Both the position numbers and the translations under genes were made by a program. DNA of 64,000 nt. Origin: Gp6-AA40 sp963742105 (GTDB lineage Bacteria > Acidobacteriota > Vicinamibacteria > Vicinamibacterales > UBA2999). Positions 56,712 through 64,000 of this stretch are shown piece after piece. Positions within the stretch are counted from its first letter, which is position 1; the number at the start of each line of letters is the position of its first letter. The stretch lies in assembly GCA_963742105.1 (NCBI GenBank), contig CAVUKN010000007.1:1178001-1242000 (forward strand), given 5' to 3'. Under the pieces are notes generated by a model that saw only the letters and a list, made by a program, of their open reading frames with translations, searched no databases and was not told the DNA's origin.

Positions 56712-57785
56712 ATGACGCATCCTTCGCTTCCCGGATCTGAGCGCCAACAGACTGACGAAAGCCTGCGCCTCGAACGCAACACAGCCGATCGTGCGCTCGA
56801 CGATGAAGTCTCGGACGCCGACGAAGCGGCCGATGCCGTCATCACCCGCGCCCGAGCACGTGCCGACGCGCTGCTGGCCGCTGCCCGTGCGAAGACAGAC
56901 CAAACATCGACCCGCGAACAGCCAACAGCGGCAATGAAGACGTCCAGAGCGCTGGAGGATGACATACTGCAGCGGGAGCGCGTGACGGCTGACCACGAGC
57001 TCCACCGCGAGCGATCCCGGCACGTCACGCTTTTGTCAGAGGAACGACAGGCGACGGACCACGACTTGTCGCAGGAGCGGGCGCGATCCGACACGGCGCT
57101 GGCCATGCGGGACGACTTCATGGGCATCGTCAGCCACGACCTGCTGAATCTGCTGAATGCGATGGTCGGTATGTCGTCGCTGATCGAGAAGGAAGTAGCA
57201 CAGGAGAACCATGTCGAGCGCGTGGTGGCGCATGCGCGGCGCGTGCAGCGCTCGGGTGCGCGAATGCGTCGACTCGTCGGGGACCTCGTCGACGTTGCCA
57301 GTATTGAAGCAGGCATGCTCGCGGTGACGCGGTCGGTTGGCCATCCGGCCGATGTCCTGACGGAGGCGGTGGAAACCTTTCAGGCACAGGCTTCGGGAGG
57401 CGGGATTTCGCTGACGACAGAGATCGTCCCTGGGGTGCCGGCGTTTCCGTTTGATGCCGCACGCATTCTTCAGGTGCTGTGCAATCTTCTGAGCAATGCA
57501 CTGAAGTTTACTCCCGCTCACGGATCCATCGTCGTCCGCGTGGAGCACCTTGATGACAACGTTGTCTGGTGCGTCAGTGACACAGGTGCAGGCATTCCAG
57601 ACGACAAGTTGGACGCGGTGTTTGACCGCTTCGTCCAGTTAACAAAAAATGATCGCCGAGGTGTGGGACTCGGTCTGTTCATTTCCAAGTGCATTGTCCA
57701 GGGTCATCGCGGACGAATCTGGGTAGAAAACAAGACCCATGGTGGTAGCACCTTCTGCTTCAGTCTGCCCGTCGCCACACACTGA
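56712..57785 (+). CDS. Cytoplasmic sensor histidine kinase with coiled-coil N-terminus
   Basis: A 357-residue protein. Residues 1-130 are a long charged coiled coil with RERVTADHELHRERSRH-type repeats and no membrane segment. HisKA has the phospho-acceptor His142 in FMGIVSHDLLNLLNAMVG. The HATPase domain has the N box (LCNLLSNALKFTP), G1 (VSDTGAGIPDDK) and G2 (GVGLGLFISKCIV). The start at 56712 has AGGAG upstream. No response regulator is adjacent. It probably gets its signal from a partner protein through the coil. Confidence 0.9.
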   Translation: MTHPSLPGSERQQTDESLRLERNTADRALDDEVSDADEAADAVITRARARADALLAAARAKTDQTSTREQPTAAMKTSRALEDDILQRERVTADHELHRERSRHVTLLSEERQATDHDLSQERARSDTALAMRDDFMGIVSHDLLNLLNAMVGMSSLIEKEVAQENHVERVVAHARRVQRSGARMRRLVGDLVDVASIEAGMLAVTRSVGHPADVLTEAVETFQAQASGGGISLTTEIVPGVPAFPFDAARILQVLCNLLSNALKFTPAHGSIVVRVEHLDDNVVWCVSDTGAGIPDDKLDAVFDRFVQLTKNDRRGVGLGLFISKCIVQGHRGRIWVENKTHGGSTFCFSLPVATH

Positions 57786-58023
57786 CGGTCGTGCTCCCCG
57801 GCAGCGACCTGGAATGGGATGACGAGGCGTTCACGCTCAAGTACGCGGAGTTCCTGGAACGTGTTGTCGGACGACACACTGATCTTGAAATCTGCGACGC
57901 GCACGCTTCGCGTCAAAACGACGGCATCAGCGAGTGAGAACACGGCTCAACTTCGCGATCTTGCCGACGGTCGCGCGGACTCGGCGGAGAGAGGCCGGCC
58001 CGCTGCGGCAACAGGCGGGAACC

Positions 58024-58770
58024 CTAGCGCCGCCGCTGCCGGCCGCGCTGCCCTTGACCCCGTTGACCCTCCCCCGCCATCCACACGTCGCCGTTGGCGT
58101 TCGCCGCGATATCCACGGCGGTGCCGGGAATCCTGCGGAACGACCCCTGGCTCCACTGGTAGATTTCGCCGGAATCATTGACCACCCACGCAGAGCCGTC
58201 GTCGGCGGCCGCAATGCGGACGCCGTTCCCCCCACGGAGTTCCCAACCATTCGATCCCAGCTGGTAGACGAGGTGGTCGGTCCCGATCACCCAGACGCCG
58301 CCGGTCGCCGCGATATCGAGCGCGCCACCCTCCTGTTTGACGAAGTCGCGGCCGGCCCACCGGTAGATGGCGCCGGACGCTGCCGCCACCCACGCCGTAC
58401 CGGCCTGGTCGGCGCTGATGGCGATCCCGCCGCCGTTCGTCGGCCGCCACTCGTCGCCAGCCCATTGGTAAATGCGGGTATCGGTCCCGATCACCCAGAC
58501 GCTGCCGTCGCCTCCCACGGCGATGTCGGCAGCGCCGCCCGGCATCTTCTGGAACGCACCGTTGACACGACGGTAGATCTCATTCCGGCCGTTGACCACC
58601 CACGGCGTCCCGTCCGGCGCGACAGCGACACGGGTGCCGAATCCGTTTTCCTGCACCCACTGACCGCCGGTCCACCGATACAAGGTGCCATCGGCTTGCG
58701 AGCCCTGTGCGGCCGCAATCGATGGAACCAGCGCGACGAACAGCAGCAGCACCAGTCGAGCTCGTCTCAT
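58024..58770 (-). CDS. Secreted tectonin-like beta-propeller protein
   Basis: A 248-residue protein with a signal peptide (LVLLLFVALVPSIAAAQ) and five or six repeats: GTRVAVAPDGTPWVVNGRNE, then ADIAVGGDGSVWVIGTDTRI and AVDIAANANGDVWMAGEG, each ending in a YRW/YQW strand. This is the tectonin/PQQ-like propeller repeat of extracellular lectin-like proteins. The C-terminal Gly/Arg/Gln tail (GQRGQGQRGRQRRR) is odd. A degenerate copy of its 3' third lies 16 kb away at 41978-42270. Confidence 0.8.
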   Translation of the reverse strand: MRRARLVLLLFVALVPSIAAAQGSQADGTLYRWTGGQWVQENGFGTRVAVAPDGTPWVVNGRNEIYRRVNGAFQKMPGGAADIAVGGDGSVWVIGTDTRIYQWAGDEWRPTNGGGIAISADQAGTAWVAAASGAIYRWAGRDFVKQEGGALDIAATGGVWVIGTDHLVYQLGSNGWELRGGNGVRIAAADDGSAWVVNDSGEIYQWSQGSFRRIPGTAVDIAANANGDVWMAGEGQRGQGQRGRQRRR

Positions 58771-59236
58771 TCGCGGTCTCCTCCACCGAGGTCCCTCGCA
58801 TCAGCCGTGCCCGTTCCGGGCCGCCTCGAGTGACCAACTGCGATACGGCTGCGCGGCGAGCTCAGCTGGGACACGTCCCAAATGGGCTGAGGAGCCGCGG
58901 ACTCCGAATTTGATCTAGGATTTGCCCGGCCCTGATGCATTCACCACCGCCAGCCACGCGCTGACCGCTGACCTCACCTATCGCACCGACTTTGCACATG
59001 TGGAAGGCGATGTGAATCGCGCCGGGTGTTCGGAGGGCTCCTTCGAGAGAGGATGGAGCCGATGGGACGACCGAGTAAGCATTCCCAATCAGGCCCGCGT
59101 CGCCCCAGCCAATCTGAATTGTCCCGGCGCCGGGCTGAGCAAGACCTGGTGGCCGCCCGCCAGCGACGCACCAACACGGTATCCGATGCACCCACAGAAT
59201 CACTTGAGGGAATCCCCTGCGCGAACGCGCCGCGCC
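58771..59236. other. Non-coding region up to the right repeat border
   Basis: No gene supported. A frame reading across the border (58922-59485) joins unrelated codons to the dehydrogenase tail and is not thought real. The change to the repeat is sharp at 59237. Confidence 0.5.
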
Positions 59237-59485
59237 GCGAAGGGCATGAAGAACACCGGCGCCTTCGGGCAGGGTGGACCGATCGCAACTGCCGGTGGCC
59301 TGGTGTTCATCGCCGGCACGATCGACAAACGGTTCCGTGCGTTCGACAGCAGCAATGGCCAGGTGCTGTGGGAAGGACGCCTCGAATCCGAAGGCCACAC
59401 CACCCCGATGACCTACCTGGCGGCCAACGGGAAACAGTACGTCGTGGTGGTGACGACCGGCGTGAACGCCTTCGCGCTGGAATGA
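59237..59485 (+). pseudogene. 3' fragment of the PQQ dehydrogenase (right repeat copy)
   Basis: The fragment encodes the last 82 residues of the protein at 31150-33018 (KGMKNTGAFGQGGPIATAGG, ending VTTGVNAFALE). The two base changes inside it are synonymous. There is no start or signal peptide. Confidence 0.9.
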
Positions 59486-59535
59486 GGCTGCGGCCAGGCC
59501 GCGGCAGGAGTCCAGCGAGTCTGGGCCGGCGAGCC

Positions 59536-60243
59536 CTATGGCATGACGGTCGGCAGCAGGCGGACATGGCGCGACCCACTCGCGCTGCCAAGGCGCTCGA
59601 CCACCGCTCCGAGTTGCGCCGGTGTCACCGGCGGCGCGGACGTGATCTCGTAGGCACGCACGAGCACAGCCTGGTGCGGCAGCAGCATCAGGTAGGCATC
59701 GCACAGCCCCGCCAGGTCTTCGACCCGATGCGACGACAGCACGAGGGCCGCGCCGCGATCCCGTTTGCCTTCGAGTGTGGCCGTGAGCCACCGCGAGGCG
59801 TCAGCGTCAAGGCCTTCCCATGGTTCGTCAAGGATGACGAGATGCAGGGGATGACGGCCAAGCGCCGTCCGCAGCCCGACCAGTTGCCGTGTGCCCCGCG
59901 AGAGCGCCCGAAAGGGGCGCCGGTCCACGGTGATCACGTCACCGGCGCCGAGCGCGCCCCACCGTGACGCCCGCGCAAAGCCGGGAAGCGTTGCCTCTCC
60001 AGCAAAGTAGGCCACCGCCGTGCGGCGGAGCGCATCGCGCGGGAGCAGGCCGTTGATTCTGACTTCTCCGGTGGTCGGCGTCAGACATCCGACCAGCGAT
60101 CGCAGCAGCGTCGTCTTACCGGCCCCGTTGTTGCCGATCACGCCGAGACACTGGCCGGCGCCCACGTCGAACGACACGTTGGCCAGCACGAGCCTGCGCC
60201 CGTACCGGAGCGTGAGTTCACGGACGGACAGGGCCACCATCAT
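59536..60243 (-). CDS. ABC transporter ATP-binding protein (copy 2)
   Basis: A 235-residue protein identical in sequence to the copy at 33069-33776 as far as the translation shows; two base changes (at 59814 and 59829) are synonymous. It has Walker A, a changed signature (LSRGTRQLVG), Walker B and the switch His. Here it stands downstream of an intact regulator and permease, so this is the complete cassette. Both copies are expected to be expressed if the promoter lies ahead of the permease; if it lies ahead of the regulator, only this one is. Confidence 0.9.
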   Translation of the reverse strand: MMVALSVRELTLRYGRRLVLANVSFDVGAGQCLGVIGNNGAGKTTLLRSLVGCLTPTTGEVRINGLLPRDALRRTAVAYFAGEATLPGFARASRWGALGAGDVITVDRRPFRALSRGTRQLVGLRTALGRHPLHLVILDEPWEGLDADASRWLTATLEGKRDRGAALVLSSHRVEDLAGLCDAYLMLLPHQAVLVRAYEITSAPPVTPAQLGAVVERLGSASGSRHVRLLPTVMP

Positions 60244-60893
60244 TGCGCCGCCTCCAGCCGGATGTCCGCTCGATGCACCCACGTCAGCGCCAGGCTCATA
60301 CTCGCGACCGAGAGCCCGAGTGCTGCGGCGATGGCACCGAGGCGGCCATTCAGGCGAGCGCCAAGCAAGGCCACGGGAAAGAGCACCTCGTGCACACTGT
60401 CCGGCCAGATGACCCCTCCCGATTCCGCCATACACACCAGCAGGAGCCACCCGATGGCGCCGGCAAACCGCGGCAGGGCGACGTTGGCGGCCCACGGGAT
60501 CGTGGATACCATCAGAAACGCGACCACGGTGCCGGGTTGAAGGAACGGATTGGCGCCGCCATGTCCGGCCACGTGCACCGCCGACAGAACGACCCAGCAG
60601 CACGCGCCAGGGAAAATGGCGAGCACCCACTGCACAATGGCAATTCGCATCCGTGGTTGACCGCGGACGACGAGCAGATCGAAATACCCGCGACGCGCCA
60701 GGACGGCAAAACCGGTGGATGCCGCGAACGCCTGCAGGGCGAGGATCGGCATCGCCGCCGCCGCGTTCGCGGCATCTGCAACCGTGATGACCACGCCGCC
60801 GGTGACCGTCAGCACGGCGAACGAGATCATCATCAATCGCGATACCGGCGGGACCACATGGAAGTAGCGAATCAGGTAGAGCAGATCACGCAT
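60240..60893 (-). CDS. Six-helix membrane protein, probable ABC permease (copy 2)
   Basis: A 217-residue protein with the same sequence as the copy at 33773-34426. The start overlaps the regulator stop by eight bases and its stop overlaps the ATPase start by four, giving a tight three-gene operon. About six membrane helices and no large extracytoplasmic domain are seen. Substrate unknown. Confidence 0.75.
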   Translation of the reverse strand: MRDLLYLIRYFHVVPPVSRLMMISFAVLTVTGGVVITVADAANAAAAMPILALQAFAASTGFAVLARRGYFDLLVVRGQPRMRIAIVQWVLAIFPGACCWVVLSAVHVAGHGGANPFLQPGTVVAFLMVSTIPWAANVALPRFAGAIGWLLLVCMAESGGVIWPDSVHEVLFPVALLGARLNGRLGAIAAALGLSVASMSLALTWVHRADIRLEAAQ

Positions 60894-62289
60894 CGACGGC
60901 CTCCTCCAGGACCGGTTCCTGACTGGCGGACTTGACCCACGCCGGCAGCTGCTTGTCGGACCCGGTCGTCGTCGCCTCGGCGTAGCGCAGATACGCCTGC
61001 AGCGTGTGATAGCTGATATCCAGTAACCGGCAGGCTCGCCGCTTGTTCCGTCCGCACCGCTCGAACACCAGCCTGGCGTACCGGCTTCCCCACGCGCGCA
61101 TCGAGTGCCCCGCCATGATCGAGTGCCCGAGAACCTCGCCATATTCGCCGCGAACCCGCGGCGGCAGGTCGTCGAGCTGAATCGAATCGGACTCGGTGAG
61201 CGCCACCGAACTCTCGATCAACCGCTCCAGTTCGCGGACATTGCCTGGCCAGTCGTATGCGCGCAACGCCTCGAGCGCCGGTGCTGATATCGTCAGGTCG
61301 CGCGTATGCCGGTGGCGGCTCAGGAAGTACTGGGCGAGCTCGGGGATGTCTTCGCGCCGCTCACGAAGCGGTGGGACGTGAATTTCGACTCCACCGAGCC
61401 GGTAATACAGGTCGGCGCGAAACAGGCCCTGGGTCACGAGATCCGCCAGCGGCCGGTTGGTCGCGACGATGATCCGGGTGTCGACGCGTCGAACGCCATT
61501 GCCGCCGACGCGCTCAACGGCGACCTCCTGGATGGCCCGGAGCAATTTGGCCTGAGCCGAAAGGGAGAGGTCCGACACTTCGTCGAGGAACAGCGTTCCG
61601 GCGTCGGCGGATTCGAACTTCCCACGCCGTCCCTTCACGCCGGTCGCCGTCCGATCTTCGATGCCGAACAGTTCGGCCTCGAGCAGCGTCTCGACGACAG
61701 CCGCGCAGTTGACCGCGACGAATGGCCCTGTGGCCCGGGCACTCAGATCGTGCAGCTGACGCGCCACGAGTTCCTTGCCAGTGCCGCTCTCGCCCTCAAT
61801 CAAGACGGTGAAGCCAGTGAACGCCACTCGCTCCACACGCTCCCGCAACCGCTGCATCGCCACGCTGGCGCCGATCAGCGGCGCCGCACCGTCGTGTGAC
61901 GCTCGTCGCGAATGCCGTGTTCGAGAGAGTTCCAGGACGAGGCCGCCGAGTTGTGCGGCGACGGCGAGCACTTCGTGGTCGGCCGATCCGAGGACGCGAT
62001 CCGGGCCGCTGAAGGCCTCGAGCACCGCCTGCACCCTCGGGTCCGCGGTCGGTACGCCGAGCACGATTGAATCGGCCGTGCGCGTCGGCGTCACCAGCCG
62101 CGCGCGGTAGCGGGCGGGAATCTCCCGGAGCCGCACGCTCCTGATCGCCAGCGTCCGTTGAAGCTCGCGCTCGAAGATTCCCGATAGGTCGGGTGCACGA
62201 TCTTCAGCCGAGAGGCCGGCCGAAATGGCCGCAATCACTGATGTGAGATCTCCAGGGGAATGATTCCGAAACACGCCGGTCACCGACAT
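60886..62289 (-). CDS. NtrC-class AAA+ regulator with altered GAFTGA motif
   Basis: A 467-residue protein. The N-terminus (about 15-130) is a GAF-like sensing region. The AAA+ domain has Walker A GESGTGKELVARQ near residue 165, Walker B FLDEVSDLS, and ATNRPLADLVTQGLFR with the sensor and arginine-finger region. The Fis-type HTH is at the end. In the loop that in sigma-54 activators reads GAFTGA, this protein has TATGVK (ELFGIEDRTATGVKGRRG), so sigma-54 contact is doubtful. The ATG at 62289 has GGAGG upstream. It heads the permease-ATPase operon and likely controls it. Confidence 0.9.
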   Translation of the reverse strand: MSVTGVFRNHSPGDLTSVIAAISAGLSAEDRAPDLSGIFERELQRTLAIRSVRLREIPARYRARLVTPTRTADSIVLGVPTADPRVQAVLEAFSGPDRVLGSADHEVLAVAAQLGGLVLELSRTRHSRRASHDGAAPLIGASVAMQRLRERVERVAFTGFTVLIEGESGTGKELVARQLHDLSARATGPFVAVNCAAVVETLLEAELFGIEDRTATGVKGRRGKFESADAGTLFLDEVSDLSLSAQAKLLRAIQEVAVERVGGNGVRRVDTRIIVATNRPLADLVTQGLFRADLYYRLGGVEIHVPPLRERREDIPELAQYFLSRHRHTRDLTISAPALEALRAYDWPGNVRELERLIESSVALTESDSIQLDDLPPRVRGEYGEVLGHSIMAGHSMRAWGSRYARLVFERCGRNKRRACRLLDISYHTLQAYLRYAEATTTGSDKQLPAWVKSASQEPVLEEAVDA

Positions 62290-62369
62290 GGCAGTCCTCC
62301 GCTGTGGAAGAGTGGGCCCCCGGCCAGGTGAAACCAATCGCAGTGCCATCCTGGGAACCACCGCTTTTC

Positions 62370-62774
62370 CTAAGCAGATGATGAGACGATGCCCGGGCCC
62401 GTCGAATCGTCGTGAGCAGCCGGGTAGTCGATGCCCACAGCCGGCGATTCAGTCGAAACCGGGGCGAGAACGGAATACCCAACCGATGTATCGACGACCC
62501 GATCGAACGCGAGACCGACCCGGTAGCGCACCAGGTCGCTCTCCAGATACCAGACAAAGGATCGGACCACGCGACAGCGAATCAGGACTCGGCCCGTCCG
62601 GGTCACGATGTGGATGTCCAAATGGGTGTTCGGCAGCAGGCGAGCCCGCCCCTCGACGAGGAGGCCGCTGTGGGACACGTCGACCACGTCGAACTCGCGG
62701 CCGGTGCGCGACCGGATCCGACGCAGGGGTTCGGTGAAGCCCGGTTTGCGCCGGGGTGACAGTCGGCGGTCCAT
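62370..62774 (-). CDS. PilZ-domain protein
   Basis: A 134-residue protein with the PilZ pattern: RRLSPRRKPGFTEPLRR at the start, FDVVDVSHSGLLVEGRA (the D/NxSxxG motif), and a beta-barrel segment LIRCRVVRSFVWYLE. PilZ domains bind cyclic di-GMP and often control pilus or surface functions. The start is uncertain: 62774 is used, and an in-frame ATG at 62816 would overlap the pseudopilin gene. It is the third gene of a small minus-strand cluster with ComEA and GspH. Confidence 0.8.
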   Translation of the reverse strand: MDRRLSPRRKPGFTEPLRRIRSRTGREFDVVDVSHSGLLVEGRARLLPNTHLDIHIVTRTGRVLIRCRVVRSFVWYLESDLVRYRVGLAFDRVVDTSVGYSVLAPVSTESPAVGIDYPAAHDDSTGPGIVSSSA

Positions 62775-62793
62775 GCCGTCGGCCGCGGCGACC

Positions 62794-63396
62794 TCAGAGT
62801 GTGTCGGTCCAGGCATGTTGCCGCTCGTCATACCGCTGCACCCGGGCCCGGCCGGTCGCACCGAGCACTCGTACGGCGTACTGCACGCCCTTCCGACCGC
62901 GCACGTAGAGGCTGCCGGAGGTCGCGGTGCCCTCGGGAGTGAACGTCAGCAGCGTCGTGCCGCCCAGTTGAATCGGATTACTGGACTGACCTTCGATGGT
63001 CAAGCCGAAGTCGACGCCGGGAAATTGATCGGGCAGGCGGACCGGCGGCTCGATCTGGCGATCGACGTTCGCGTCGATGTCAACCGAGCGGACGCCGTTG
63101 TGGTTGCCGTCCTGGAACGCAGCGAATCGGAAGCCGCGACTATCCGTGTCGAAGCGGAGCGCAACCGCTGCGGTTCGCTGCACCGCGAGGGCCCGCGCCA
63201 GCATCACTCGCGAAGCGAGGTAGCGGGCGGCCGCCGCTGTGCGAATGGAGTCCAGCGTGACGAGCGTTTGAGGAATCGCGATTGCGCTGACGACCGCCGC
63301 GACACTCATGGCAAACAGCAGTTCGACCAGCGTGTAGCCCCGCTCTGCCTCGGGCTGCGGGCGGCACGCCCGCCCGCAGCCGGACGCCCGGGTCAG
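62794..63396 (-). CDS. GspH/FimT-type pseudopilin
   Basis: A minor pseudopilin-like protein of about 200 residues. The prepilin peptidase site is EAERGYTLVELLFAMSVAAV, with the Gly-Tyr cleavage and Glu at +5, followed by the hydrophobic helix. The body has beta-strand pairs and an ALRFDTDSRGF segment, as in FimT/GspH. No ATG, GTG or TTG lies in frame between the ComEA stop and the cleavage site; a CTG at 63396 overlaps that stop (CTGA) and is taken as the tentative start. It would join the assembly system at the other end of the window. Confidence 0.8.
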   Translation of the reverse strand: MTRASGCGRACRPQPEAERGYTLVELLFAMSVAAVVSAIAIPQTLVTLDSIRTAAAARYLASRVMLARALAVQRTAAVALRFDTDSRGFRFAAFQDGNHNGVRSVDIDANVDRQIEPPVRLPDQFPGVDFGLTIEGQSSNPIQLGGTTLLTFTPEGTATSGSLYVRGRKGVQYAVRVLGATGRARVQRYDERQHAWTDTL

Positions 63397-63713
63397 TCCT
63401 GACTGGCCCGTTCCGTGCGCGACGCGCTGACCGTGACGAGCGCCTTCAGCTTGACGAAGTTCTTCTCGCCGATGCCACGCACGTTCATCAGCTCCTCGGG
63501 TTTCTTGAACCCGCCGTTCTTCTGTCGGTACTCGATGATGCGGTCGGCCGTCGCCTTGCCGATGCCCGGCAGTGAATCGAGCTGCGCGGCCGTCGCGGTA
63601 TTGAGGTTGATGGGAGCGCCCGCCGGCGACGGCTTGGCAGCCGCTGCCTGGGCGCCAAGGCTGGTTGTCGACAGGCCGAGAGCAAGCAGAACGATCGCGA
63701 GCATCCGGATCAT
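63393..63713 (-). CDS. ComEA-like helix-hairpin-helix DNA-binding protein
   Basis: A 106-residue exported protein: signal peptide (LAIVLLALGLSTTSLGAQ), then a short linker and one helix-hairpin-helix pair (INLNTATAAQLDSLPGIGKA and FKKPEELMNVRGIGEKNFVK). In ComEA this domain binds incoming DNA in the periplasm. GGAGG precedes the ATG at 63713. Together with comM at 9740 this suggests DNA uptake, though ComEC and ComF are not in the window. Confidence 0.88.
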   Translation of the reverse strand: MIRMLAIVLLALGLSTTSLGAQAAAAKPSPAGAPINLNTATAAQLDSLPGIGKATADRIIEYRQKNGGFKKPEELMNVRGIGEKNFVKLKALVTVSASRTERASQD

Positions 63714-64000
63714 GGTGTGCCTCCAGACCGCACCGGGCAGGCGCGCACTGCGCGCGCGGGAACGTGCGGACGATTCCAACGGTGAATGGACGCGCAGCAA
63801 CCTGCCTCATCGTTCCCTGCGCCTGCCCGCCGGCGCGAGCGCTGACCATCCAGTGCCCGCATCGCGGCGGAGGAATGTCACCGGCGGCGCCCATGCAGCG
63901 AGGGGGGTGCGCATGCGTGATAGGGCGGAACCGCCGGGACGGGTCTCACCGAGGCAAGGGCGCCACCGCCGTACGCGGCAGTTCGCTGTGCCGCCAACTG
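63714..64000. other. Non-coding region at the right window edge
   Basis: 287 bases upstream of the ComEA-like gene, to the window edge. Its promoter is presumably here. No gene seen on either strand. Confidence 0.5.

Larger units (their letters stand above)
35328..59236. mobile_element. Accessory segment flanked by the 2.56-kb direct repeats (possible integrated element)
   Basis: The stretch of 23,909 bp lies between the two repeat copies. It carries surface proteins, IS elements and gene fragments, and appears lower in GC than the flanks by eye. The repeats and the complementary truncations at their inner ends fit single-crossover integration of a circle of about 26.5 kb bearing a 2.56-kb chromosomal fragment. 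No integrase, replication or conjugation gene is seen, so the vehicle is unknown. Misassembly of strain variants is an alternative. Confidence 0.5.
59237..61794. repeat. 2,558-bp direct repeat, right copy
   Basis: The segment matches 32770-35327 with five visible substitutions and no gaps. Here the left end cuts into the dehydrogenase (only its last 249 bases remain), while the regulator continues intact past the right end to 62289. The complementary truncations at the inner borders mean the ancestral order was dehydrogenase, ABC ATPase, permease, regulator in one run. Confidence 0.97.

Noticed and set aside
58922..59485. A 187-codon frame reading across the repeat border
   Set aside because: It fuses unrelated codons to the dehydrogenase tail, with no start site or signal; best seen as chance readthrough at the junction.

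Overview
The window is GC-rich bacterial chromosome. Its gene mix (PQQ dehydrogenases, a secreted family with the ADGKPDL motif, PEP-CTERM proteins, a Ser/Thr kinase fused to TolB-like and TPR modules, GCGGGGC hairpin repeats) suggests an Acidobacteriota member, perhaps Vicinamibacteria. That placement is inference; there is no rRNA gene here to test it.

Positions 1-33018 look like ordinary chromosome. On the minus strand, 1-4617 holds a tightly overlapping type II secretion / type IV pilus-like assembly operon (GspF, GspE, PilM, PilN, PilO, the last cut by the window edge), followed by a lipoprotein. Diverging from it is a two-gene bacterial microcompartment locus: a BMC-H shell protein and a CoA-acylating aldehyde dehydrogenase with a probable encapsulation helix. 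Next come a LysM lytic transglycosylase, ComM, two paralogous signal-bearing unknowns around a small membrane protein, an EamA exporter, an M23 peptidase, SecA, IMP dehydrogenase, a methyltransferase, an ADGKPDL-family protein, TsaE, NnrE-NnrD (frameshifted), a class IV aminotransferase, a polytopic membrane protein, the glycine cleavage operon gcvT-gcvH-gcvP, and a PQQ dehydrogenase.

A cassette of ABC ATPase, permease and AAA+ regulator occurs twice, inside a 2,558-bp near-identical direct repeat (32770-35327 and 59237-61794). Five substitutions are visible, all in the first 600 bp. The left copy keeps the intact dehydrogenase end and a truncated regulator. The right copy has a truncated dehydrogenase and the intact regulator. 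This is the geometry of a Campbell-type single-crossover insertion, with 23.9 kb (35328-59236) between the copies.

That intervening DNA is accessory: DUF1566 and PEP-CTERM surface proteins, a Ser/Thr kinase-TolB-TPR protein, a Gly-rich repeat protein, unknowns, ArfB, a complete IS3-family element with terminal repeats, IS3 and IS21 remnants, a long helical-repeat protein ending in an HELTH metallopeptidase motif, a membrane protein overlapping a deoxyribosyltransferase with an in-frame stop, an SGNH hydrolase, a histidine kinase and a tectonin-like propeller. Many genes in it are broken or fragmentary. The right end (62370-63713) returns to PilZ, pseudopilin and ComEA-like genes.

Frame breaks also occur in conserved genes outside the accessory block (NnrED, aldehyde dehydrogenase), so some indels may be assembly errors rather than biology.
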